Source: Hyphomicrobium_A sp035517115
GTDB taxonomy: Bacteria > Pseudomonadota > Alphaproteobacteria > Rhizobiales > Hyphomicrobiaceae
Assembly (NCBI GenBank): GCA_035517115.1
Contig: DATIZL010000111.1
Location: forward strand, 1-6,114
Reading direction: 5' to 3'
Length of the DNA: 6,114 nt
The first letter of the stretch is position 1. Each line of letters begins with the position of its first letter. Position numbers and translations under genes: made by a program. This document shows positions 1 to 5,574 of the stretch, in pieces. The notes under the pieces were generated by a model that worked only from the letters and a program-made list of their open reading frames with translations, made no database searches and was not told the origin of the DNA.

Positions 1-1
1 C

Positions 2-574
2 GGGCTGGGGCTGTCGATCGTGCAGCGCATGGCGGAAGCGCTCGGCCATCCGCTCGAGCTCTGCTCGCGCCCCGGTCATGGCACGCGCTTCTCGATCACC
101 GCACCCTTCGCGGGAACCGTCGACAGCACGCCCGACCGCCCTGTGGCGGTGACCTGCGGAGCGGCCGCGTACGGCTTGGACGGAGCCAAGGTGCTCGTCA
201 TCGACAACGACCGGACCGTGCTCGAGGCGATGCAGTCCCTACTGCAGCGGTGGGCCTGCGATGTGGTGTTGGTGCGCGATATCGCCGAGCTCGAGCGCCA
301 AATGACGGACGGCACCCTCGCGCCCGACATCGTGCTCGTGGATTATCATCTCGATCACGGCGCGTGCGGCGTTGCGGCGATCGAGCAGCTGCGGGCCGCC
401 ACGTCCGATCCCGCGCTGCCCGCCATCATCATCACGGCCGATCATTCGCCCCGCGTCGCCGACAAGGTGCGTGCGGGCGGGTGCGAACTACTGCTAAAGC
501 CGGTGAAGCCGGCGGAGCTGCGCGCACTCATGCATCACCTTGTGCGGCGGCCGGGTGACGCGGGCAGCGGTTGA
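2..574 (+). CDS. Hybrid sensor histidine kinase, C-terminal part (HATPase end + receiver domain), 5' truncated
   Basis: Only the last 190 residues lie in the window; the reading frame is open to the left edge, so the gene starts upstream. The first visible residues, GLGLSIV, are the G2 box of a histidine-kinase ATP-binding domain. About 20 residues later GHGTRFSI matches the final strand of that domain. A linker of about 25 residues leads to a complete receiver domain from about residue 63 to 180. It has the acidic pair in VIDND, the phospho-acceptor Asp in LVDYHLD (about residue 114), the switch Thr in IIITAD and the conserved Lys in LLLKPVKP (about 166). The protein would autophosphorylate on a His encoded outside the window and pass phosphate to its own receiver. 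The C-terminal receiver and the adjacent LuxR-type regulator resemble NahK/ErcS-type hybrid kinases, but the sensor part is not visible, so the signal and subfamily are unknown. The gene converges on the regulator with an 8 bp gap. Confidence 0.93.
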   Translation, partial: GLGLSIVQRMAEALGHPLELCSRPGHGTRFSITAPFAGTVDSTPDRPVAVTCGAAAYGLDGAKVLVIDNDRTVLEAMQSLLQRWACDVVLVRDIAELERQMTDGTLAPDIVLVDYHLDHGACGVAAIEQLRAATSDPALPAIIITADHSPRVADKVRAGGCELLLKPVKPAELRALMHHLVRRPGDAGSG

Positions 575-582
575 TTGGGCGG

Positions 583-1269
583 CTAGCGGTTGGGCTCGGG
601 CTCGGGCCCGCGCTGGCTCTGCGCGATGATCGAATCGAAATCGATCTTGGAGGCCTCGATCACCGCCTGCGTGCGCGAGGAGACGCGCAGCTTGCGCAAG
701 ATTTCCGAGACGTGCGCCTTGACCGTCGTCTCGCCCACGCCGAGATCGTAGGCGATCTGCTTGTTGAGGAGCCCCTGACGCAGCATCTGCAGCACGCGCA
801 CCTGCTGCGGCGTCAAGCTGGCAAGCCTCGCGGTGAGGTCGGAGATGCCCGAGGCCGGTGCATCGGGACGCGGGGGCTCGTAGCCTTTGGGCAGAACGAC
901 GGCGCCATCGACGACCGATTGGATCGCCTGACCGAGCTCGGAGCCGCGCATCGACTTGGAGATGAAGCCCGCGGCGCCGCACGTCATCACCTCGTGGATG
1001 ATGCGCGGGTCCTCCAGCGCGGAGACGACGACGATCGGCAGTTTCGGGTGCCGGGATCTGAGCTCGATGAGGCCATCGAGGCCGCGCGTGCCGGGCATGG
1101 AGAGGTCGAGCAGCACGAGGTCGAAGGCGGAGTCCTTGTCGAGGATCGCGCGGGCGGAGCTGATCGACGTCGCCTCGGACACGGAAGCCTGGGGGAAGGC
1201 GCCCTGGATGACGAGTTTCAGTGCCTCCACAAAGAGCGGGTGGTCGTCGACAATCAGAATTGCCGTCAT
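583..1269 (-). CDS. NarL/FixJ-family response regulator with LuxR-type HTH
   Basis: This is a 228-residue DNA-binding response regulator, a normal length for the NarL/FixJ family. The receiver domain (about 1-120) has the acidic pair D8-D9 in LIVDDHPLF, phospho-acceptor D55 in LLDLSMPG, switch residue S83 and K105. A linker of about 30 residues, rich in Pro and Ala, precedes a LuxR/GerE helix-turn-helix (about 150-210) with SLTPQQVRVL, NKQIAYDLGV and TTVKAHVSEILRKL. The ATG at 1269 is preferred over an in-frame start 24 codons upstream. It has a GGAGG ribosome site 8 bases before it, and the receiver fold begins immediately after it, as is usual. The protein should be a cytoplasmic transcription factor activated by phosphorylation, most simply by the hybrid kinase encoded tail to tail with it. 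That pairing is inferred from position. Target genes cannot be read from the sequence; autoregulation or control of the divergent ubiB-like operon is possible. Confidence 0.95.
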   Translation of the reverse strand: MTAILIVDDHPLFVEALKLVIQGAFPQASVSEATSISSARAILDKDSAFDLVLLDLSMPGTRGLDGLIELRSRHPKLPIVVVSALEDPRIIHEVMTCGAAGFISKSMRGSELGQAIQSVVDGAVVLPKGYEPPRPDAPASGISDLTARLASLTPQQVRVLQMLRQGLLNKQIAYDLGVGETTVKAHVSEILRKLRVSSRTQAVIEASKIDFDSIIAQSQRGPEPEPNR

Positions 1270-1277
1270 AGCCGGTG

Positions 1278-1282
1278 CCTCC
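1278..1282 (-). promoter_or_regulatory. Ribosome binding site of the response regulator
   Basis: Read on the minus strand this is GGAGG, 8 bases before the ATG at 1269. It decides the start of the response regulator against the longer in-frame alternative. It lies in a short CCTC-CGCT-GAGG inverted repeat (1278-1289), a 4 bp stem that is probably too weak to matter alone. Confidence 0.75.
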
Positions 1283-1312
1283 GCTGAGGGGTCACAAGGC
1301 CATAGTCTGCCG

Positions 1313-1341
1313 ACGCTAGTCACAGGGGCTGCGCCTGGCAA
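1313..1341 (-). promoter_or_regulatory. Candidate sigma-70-type promoter for the response regulator
   Basis: On the minus strand TTGCCA (1341-1336) matches the -35 consensus at five of six bases. A 17 bp spacer separates it from TAGCGT (1318-1313), a poor -10 with three matching bases. Transcription would start near 1305, giving a leader of about 35 bases with the GGAGG site. The short GTCACA repeat copies lie on both sides of the -10 element. This is only a motif match and the -10 is weak. Confidence 0.3.
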
Positions 1342-1510
1342 CCGTCCGCAGCCGGATCAATCGGCCTCGAAGAGTTGCGACTAAGCATGGAGATGCGTCG
1401 GCAACCAAAACATTCCACTAAAATACGCTAAAAAATTGCTTCTGATTGTCCGTATTTCGCACCAATAGGATGCCCGCTGAGGGCCGGGAAACTCTCGGTT
1501 GAGCTTGTCC

Positions 1511-1538
1511 TTGACCCGGGCCCGCTTAGGCGCATTCT
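1511..1538 (+). promoter_or_regulatory. Candidate promoter for the ubiB-like operon
   Basis: CCTTGACC (TTGACC at 1511-1516) resembles the CTTGAC -35 element common in alphaproteobacterial housekeeping promoters. A 16 bp spacer leads to CATTCT (1533-1538), a -10 with three consensus matches. The transcript would start about 45 bases before the ATG at 1589. The match is moderate for the -35 and weak for the -10. A start further upstream in the AT-rich patch cannot be excluded. Confidence 0.3.
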
Positions 1539-1588
1539 GCCGCGCAAGCCCGACAGGGCCCGCATCGACGAGGACCGACCCCAAATTC

Positions 1589-3181
1589 ATGGCCGGAGCG
1601 TTCACCAACAGCCTGCGCCTCGCGAGGGCCGGCATCGTCCTTGCCCAACATGGTGTCCGGTTCGTGCCGAAAGGGGTGCCCGTCCCGCCAGGGTTGCGCA
1701 TCGCGCGCCTCCTCACGTCGCCGATCCGCATGGTTGCCGCGCCCTTCCACGCCGCCGAGCCGCCCGAGACCCGCGTCGCCGCCGCGCTGACGAGCCTGGG
1801 GCCGAGCTACATCAAGCTCGGGCAGTTTCTGGCGACGCGCGCCGACGTGATCGGACCCGAGCTCGCGCAGGACCTGGCCCACCTGCAGGACCGGCTTCCT
1901 CCCTTCCCGCAGGAGGAGGCGCGCCGCGCCATCGAGCAGGCGCTTGGCGGCCGGCTCGAGGATCACTTTGTCGAGTTCGGGCCGCCGGTCGCCGCCGCCT
2001 CCATAGCCCAAGTGCACAAGGCGGTTGTGAACGACCGCAACGGGCGCCGCGCCGTCGCCGTCAAGGTTCTGCGCCCAGGCATCGAGAAGAGGTTCCGCCG
2101 CGACCTCGACAGCTACTACTTCGCCGCGCGCCAGATCGAGCGGCTGCATCCGCCCTCGCGGCGATTGAAGCCGGTCGCCGTCGTCGACAATCTTCGCCAC
2201 ACCACCGAGATCGAGATGGATTTGCGGCTCGAGGCGGCCGCCATCTCCGAGATGGCCGAGAACATCAAGGACGACCCTGACTTCCGCGTGCCCGAGGTCG
2301 ACTGGAGGCGCACCGCGCGCCGTGTCCTCACGGTGGAGTGGATCGACGGCATTCCCATCTCCGACAACGCCCGCCTCGATGCCGCGGGCTTCGACCGCAA
2401 GGCTCTGGGCCTCGCGGTCATGCGCGCGTTCCTGCGCCACGCCATGCGCGACGGCTTCTTCCACGCCGACATGCACCCGGGCAACCTGTTCGTCGATGCG
2501 AGCGGGCGCGTCGTCGCCGTCGATTTCGGCATCATGGGCCGGCTCGGCGGCAAGGAACGCCGCTTTCTCGCCGAGATCCTCTACGGGCTCATCACGCGCG
2601 ACTACATGCGCGCGGCCGAGGTGCATTTCTGGGCCGGCTACGTCCCCCCGCACCACCCGGTGGAGGTGTTCGCGCAAGCCCTGCGCGCGATCGGCGAGCC
2701 GATCCACGGGCGCACGGCCGAAGAGATCTCCATGGCGGACCTGTTGGGCCAGCTCTTTGCCTACACGGAAGTGTTCGACATGCAGACGCGCCCGGAGCTG
2801 ATCCTGTTGCAGAAGACGATGGTCGTCGTCGAGGGGGTGGCGCGCGGTCTCGACCCTGGGCTCAACATGTGGACGGCGGCCGAGCCCATTGCGCGGCAGT
2901 GGATCGAGGACAATCTCGGCCCCATCGGCCGGCTGCGCGAGGCCGGCGAGGGCGCCTCCGAGATCGGCAAGGTCTTGGCGAACCTGCCGGCGCTGCTGAC
3001 GCAGGGCCAGCAGACGGCTGTGGCGCTGAACGAGATGGCAAAAGGCGGTTTCCGCCTCGACGAGGACACGGTGCGGGCCATCGCGCGCGAGGAGGCGCGG
3101 CGCACGCGGTGGGGCCGTGTTGCGCTGTGGATCGGGGCGTTGAGCCTCGCCGTGCTTGCGCTTCTTGCGCTCGGCCGCTAG
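1589..3181 (+). CDS. ubiB: UbiB/ABC1 (ADCK)-family atypical kinase, ubiquinone biosynthesis accessory protein or paralogue
   Basis: This 530-residue protein shows the full ABC1/UbiB signature in order. It has the KxGQ motif in YIKLGQFLATR (K76-Q79), the Ala-rich nucleotide loop in VAAASIAQVH (about 134-143), the lysine in VAVKVLRPG (K159), the catalytic loop HADMHPGN (292-299) and the metal-binding DFG (312-314). A hydrophobic segment near the C-terminus (about 511-527) should anchor it to the inner membrane. UbiB proteins have ATPase activity and are needed for coenzyme Q synthesis, probably by helping lipid precursors reach the Ubi enzymes; this is family knowledge. ATG 1589 is chosen over a TTG 30 codons upstream because the family-like N-terminus begins there. 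A GAGGA lies rather far upstream (14 bases), so the ribosome site is weak. E. coli UbiB is slightly longer and ends in two hydrophobic segments, whereas I see one here. No ubiE or coaBC flanks it, so a non-ubiquinone ABC1 paralogue remains possible. Confidence 0.88.
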   Translation: MAGAFTNSLRLARAGIVLAQHGVRFVPKGVPVPPGLRIARLLTSPIRMVAAPFHAAEPPETRVAAALTSLGPSYIKLGQFLATRADVIGPELAQDLAHLQDRLPPFPQEEARRAIEQALGGRLEDHFVEFGPPVAAASIAQVHKAVVNDRNGRRAVAVKVLRPGIEKRFRRDLDSYYFAARQIERLHPPSRRLKPVAVVDNLRHTTEIEMDLRLEAAAISEMAENIKDDPDFRVPEVDWRRTARRVLTVEWIDGIPISDNARLDAAGFDRKALGLAVMRAFLRHAMRDGFFHADMHPGNLFVDASGRVVAVDFGIMGRLGGKERRFLAEILYGLITRDYMRAAEVHFWAGYVPPHHPVEVFAQALRAIGEPIHGRTAEEISMADLLGQLFAYTEVFDMQTRPELILLQKTMVVVEGVARGLDPGLNMWTAAEPIARQWIEDNLGPIGRLREAGEGASEIGKVLANLPALLTQGQQTAVALNEMAKGGFRLDEDTVRAIAREEARRTRWGRVALWIGALSLAVLALLALGR

Positions 3182-3217
3182 GGGCTGTCCCGGAATTCCC
3201 CGTAACGCCGAGGAACC

Positions 3218-3958
3218 ATGGCCGCGCGCTACAGAATCGATCCCGGCAAGCTCACCGTCGTGCTGACGAGCTGCGGCCGCTTCGACCTCTTGGAGGACAC
3301 CGTCGCCTCGTTCCTCGAGCACTTCGAACCTGAGCGCATCCTCGTTGCCGATGACGCCGGCGATTGGGACGCCGCCGCCCGGTTCGCCGCCAAGGCCCCC
3401 TTAGTCGATATTCGCGTGAACGACCCCAGATGCGGCCAGATGCGATCGATCGACGGGCTCTATGCCTCGGTCAAGACGCCTTACGTGTTGCATCTCGAGG
3501 ACGACTGGAGGTTTAAAGGCGGCATCGACCTCGACAAGGTCGTACGCTTCCTCGAGGCCCGGCCCGATATTTCCGTCGTCTGCATCGGCTACCGCTTCGA
3601 CGCCCGCTTTGCCCGCAGCGCGCGCAGGGTGACGCAGGAGGGCGTCGACTACTGGGTGTGGGACCTCGACGCGCACCCCAAATGGTTCTCCTATTCGTTC
3701 AACCCGTCGGTGGGCCGTCTCGCGCTCTGGCGGGAGATCGGCCCTTACGCGTCCTTCACGACCGAGGAAGGCTTGAGCCAGTTCGTCAAGGGCAAGGGCA
3801 TGCGCATTGCCATGGTGATTCCGAGCCTTGCCGAGCACATAGGCGAGGACCGGCACGCGGACGATCCGTTTCAGCCCAAGCGCGCGAAGACCCCGATCGC
3901 CAAGCTCAAGCGCTCGATCGCCAAGCGTTGGGAGCGCGTCAAGGGGTTGTTCGGCTGA
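3218..3958 (+). CDS. GT-A-fold glycosyltransferase (family 2-like)
   Basis: This 246-residue soluble protein has a GT-A glycosyltransferase layout. An opening strand LTVVLTSCGR (12-21) is followed by a helix, a second strand with VADDAGD (about 43-49), and the acidic metal/nucleotide-sugar motif HLEDDW (92-97). AEHIGEDRH (206-213) lies in the acceptor half, and a Lys/Arg-rich tail (about 221-243) could hold it on the inner membrane surface. It would transfer a sugar from a nucleotide donor to a surface glycan precursor; donor and acceptor cannot be read from the sequence. ATG 3218 is the only sensible start: an in-frame TAA ends five codons earlier, and GAGG sits four bases before it, a short spacing. 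The gap from the ubiB-like gene is 36 bp with no clear terminator, and the end overlaps the next glycosyltransferase by one base, so the three are probably co-transcribed. It is not closely similar in sequence to its neighbour, so a recent tandem duplication is unlikely. Confidence 0.85.
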   Translation: MAARYRIDPGKLTVVLTSCGRFDLLEDTVASFLEHFEPERILVADDAGDWDAAARFAAKAPLVDIRVNDPRCGQMRSIDGLYASVKTPYVLHLEDDWRFKGGIDLDKVVRFLEARPDISVVCIGYRFDARFARSARRVTQEGVDYWVWDLDAHPKWFSYSFNPSVGRLALWREIGPYASFTTEEGLSQFVKGKGMRIAMVIPSLAEHIGEDRHADDPFQPKRAKTPIAKLKRSIAKRWERVKGLFG

Positions 3959-4719
3959 TGGCGCTCTCCTGCTGCATCATCGCCCACAACGAGGGCGACC
4001 GCATCGAGCGCTGCATCCTCGCGGCGCGCGATATCGTGGATGAGATCGTGGTCGTGGACTCCGGCTCGACCGACGACACGATAGCGAAGGCGCAGGCGCT
4101 TGGCGCGAAGGTATTCTTTCATGCCTGGGACGGCTACGGCCCGCAGAAGCGCTTTGCCGAGGACTGCGCGAGCCACGACTGGATCCTGAACCTCGACGCG
4201 GACGAGGTGGTGACGCCGGAGCTCGCACGCGAAATTGCGGCGCTCATGCACTCGCCCGAAGGCCTGCTGCCGGCCTACCGCTTCCGCCAGGTGACGGTGT
4301 ACCCGGGCCGCGAGCGCCCGCGGTTGTGGGCCGACTACCACAACTACGTGCGCCTCTACGACCGCCGGCGCGTGCGCTTCCGGCAGAGCCGCGTGCACGA
4401 CACGGTCGACACCGGCGGCTATCCGGTAGGGCAGCTCGACGGCGCCGCCTTGCATTACTCCTGGCGCTCGCTCGCACACGTGCGCACAAAGCTCGAGAGC
4501 TACACCGACCTGCAGGCGAAGGAGCTGAAAAAGCCGCGCTGGCAGATCCTCTTACGCCTTCCCGTCGAGTACCCGATCCTCTTCTTCCGCTACTATGTGC
4601 TGAGAAGGAACTTCACCGGCGGCCTGCTCGGGGTGCGGATCGCGCACACGATCGCGTGGGCGCGCACGCGGCGGCTGGTGAAGATGCTGCGTGCTCGGCA
4701 GGAGCCTGCAGGGGCCTGA
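3958..4719 (+). CDS. WaaE/LgtF-like family 2 glycosyltransferase
   Basis: This 253-residue glycosyltransferase has CCIIAHNEGDRI (5-16), VVVDSGSTDDT (31-41), WDGYGPQKRFA (57-67) and the DxD-type motif LNLDADE (77-83). VRLYDRRR (131-138) and VHD (146-148) follow. This combination is typical of the WaaE/KdtX/LgtF group, which adds a glucose-type residue to the inner core of lipopolysaccharide or to related surface sugars. The C-terminal third (about 195-245) is aromatic and basic (ILFFRYYVLRRNFTGG), the membrane-associating end common in this group. The protein is therefore probably cytoplasmic and bound to the inner face of the inner membrane. The ATG overlaps the stop of the previous gene in TGATG, indicating translational coupling. 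A longer in-frame extension lies wholly inside the previous gene and is rejected. The exact sugar and acceptor are unknown, and capsule, exopolysaccharide or lipid glycosylation are alternatives to LPS. Confidence 0.88.
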   Translation: MALSCCIIAHNEGDRIERCILAARDIVDEIVVVDSGSTDDTIAKAQALGAKVFFHAWDGYGPQKRFAEDCASHDWILNLDADEVVTPELAREIAALMHSPEGLLPAYRFRQVTVYPGRERPRLWADYHNYVRLYDRRRVRFRQSRVHDTVDTGGYPVGQLDGAALHYSWRSLAHVRTKLESYTDLQAKELKKPRWQILLRLPVEYPILFFRYYVLRRNFTGGLLGVRIAHTIAWARTRRLVKMLRARQEPAGA

Positions 4720-4727
4720 TCGAACGA

Positions 4728-4741
4728 ACGTCCGGGGACGT
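4728..4741. repeat. Short inverted repeat between convergent genes
   Basis: ACGTCC-GG-GGACGT is a perfect 6 bp inverted repeat 9 bases after the stop of the second glycosyltransferase. It lies in the 52 bp gap before the convergent VWA-like gene. As RNA it could form a 5 bp stem with a CGGG loop. No U-run follows on either strand, so a factor-independent terminator is not supported. It may be chance or a weak bidirectional end. Confidence 0.3.
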
Positions 4742-4771
4742 CGGAGCCAGAGCAGTATTTCGCCGCGTTGG

Positions 4772-5569
4772 CTAACGGTGCGCGACGATGTCCGGGCTAA
4801 TTTCAATTGACCGCGCCTGGGAGGCTTTGAAGTATGCGTTCCAGAAATCCATGATCTTTTTCAGCGCGGGAACGGTCAACGGTGCTCGCGCCGGCGTACC
4901 GTCACGCCCGACTCCAAATACGTGCACGTCTACGTCCGCGAGCGACGACAAGAGGCCATACTTCTTGACGTTTTGCATCAGCTTGCGGGTGTCGAGGGTG
5001 AAGAAGACCTTGCCCGGAATGTAGTCCGAATTCTCGATTAGGTCAGAGATCACATACAGAACCCGACGCCGCCCGCGCTGCATCTCCTCGCGCGATAGAG
5101 TTGAGAGCGTTCGGATGATGTCGGAGCGCGGCTGCTCCTGGAAGTTGGCCAGACGGGCTTTCAACGACTGAACGACTTCCTGCTTGACCTTTTTAGTGTC
5201 GTTGACGATGAGCCCTTGATTGCATTTCCAGAAATCATCCCAGATGTTCTTGGCCTTGCACCGGGGCACGCATCGATCGATCAATCGTTCGCTGGTGGCA
5301 AAAGACTCGTTGATCGTGCGGATCACGATCCGGTCGCCACCATGCATCGTCTCGAAGATCTCTGCGACGGCGCGCACGAGCAAGTCTTTGTCCTTCTCGT
5401 CGTAGGGTGTCGTCGTGTCGATGGCGAACACCAGATTCGCCCCGTCGTCGGCGTCGCAATAATCCTTGTTCGTCTTGGGTTGCGCGAAAGCGGAACCAGC
5501 CGTGCAGAGGATGAGCAGCGCGGCGCTCTTGGAGAGCCACAGCCGGTTCGGTGCCCTCGTTGCAGACAT
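4772..5569 (-). CDS. Exported von Willebrand factor A-like protein of unknown function
   Basis: This 265-residue protein has a classical export signal: basic N-terminus, hydrophobic core SAALLILCTAG and a cut site after AFA (about residue 29). The mature part looks like a VWA fold. A hydrophobic strand LVFAID (46-51) leads into DTTTPYD, where a MIDAS metal site normally reads DxSxS. GDRIVIRTI (78-86) follows, then RRRVLYVISDLIEN (167-180), the typical second VWA strand with its acidic residue D176, and VDVHVFGVG (213-221). Four cysteines (38, 100, 104, 116) in the mature protein could form two disulphides, consistent with the periplasm. VWA domains usually bind protein partners through a metal ion. 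Here Pro55 replaces the second Ser of the motif, so metal binding may be altered. I cannot assign a function. The ATG at 5569 lies 5 bp after the stop of the upstream membrane gene and has no clear ribosome site, suggesting translational coupling. Base composition is lower in GC than the genes to the left. Confidence 0.8.
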   Translation of the reverse strand: MSATRAPNRLWLSKSAALLILCTAGSAFAQPKTNKDYCDADDGANLVFAIDTTTPYDEKDKDLLVRAVAEIFETMHGGDRIVIRTINESFATSERLIDRCVPRCKAKNIWDDFWKCNQGLIVNDTKKVKQEVVQSLKARLANFQEQPRSDIIRTLSTLSREEMQRGRRRVLYVISDLIENSDYIPGKVFFTLDTRKLMQNVKKYGLLSSLADVDVHVFGVGRDGTPARAPLTVPALKKIMDFWNAYFKASQARSIEISPDIVAHR

Positions 5570-5574
5570 CGGCG

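Larger units (their letters stand above)
1270..1588. other. Divergent intergenic region, 319 bp, no gene seen
   Basis: This non-coding stretch separates the leftward response regulator from the rightward ubiB-like gene and should hold the promoters of both. Open frames crossing it are short or are extensions of the flanking genes with no family resemblance. It contains an AT-rich patch (about 1400-1470) with two CTAAAA runs starting 10 bp apart (1418 and 1428). It also holds an imperfect 9 bp direct repeat GTCACA(A/G)GG (1291-1299 and 1319-1327) and a perfect 10 bp direct repeat CCGCTGAGGG (1281-1290 and 1474-1483). No tRNA, riboswitch or strong terminator hairpin was recognised. Confidence 0.7.

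Noticed and set aside
571..1287. A 238-codon plus-strand open frame over the response regulator
   Set aside because: It is the antisense shadow of a gene with clear receiver and LuxR motifs, and its translation has no domain signature.
1270..1341. A 24-residue N-terminal extension of the response regulator
   Set aside because: The downstream ATG has GGAGG at ideal spacing and lies directly before the receiver fold; the extension overlaps the likely promoter.
1387..1431. A 14-codon plus-strand open frame starting at ATG 1387
   Set aside because: It has no ribosome site that I can see, no conserved feature, and is of the length expected by chance.
3182..3217. Possible terminator between the ubiB-like gene and the first glycosyltransferase
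   Set aside because: Only GGAATTCC and scattered G/C runs are present; there is no stable stem followed by a T-run, so read-through is more likely.
1526..3322. A 598-codon open frame on the minus strand, longer than the ubiB-like gene it opposes
   Set aside because: It is fully antisense to a gene with all ABC1-family motifs, its protein is low-complexity Arg/Ala/Asp/Leu-rich with no recognisable domain, and long antisense frames are common in GC-rich DNA.
3658..3957. A 100-residue N-terminal extension of the second glycosyltransferase
   Set aside because: It lies entirely within the first glycosyltransferase in another frame, is Arg-rich without domain character, and the family N-terminus starts at the TGATG overlap.
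5500..5510. Possible lipoprotein signal at Cys22 of the VWA-like protein
   Set aside because: The residues before the Cys are LLIL, with Leu at -1 where a lipobox needs Gly, Ala or Ser; the AFA site after residue 29 fits ordinary signal peptidase better.
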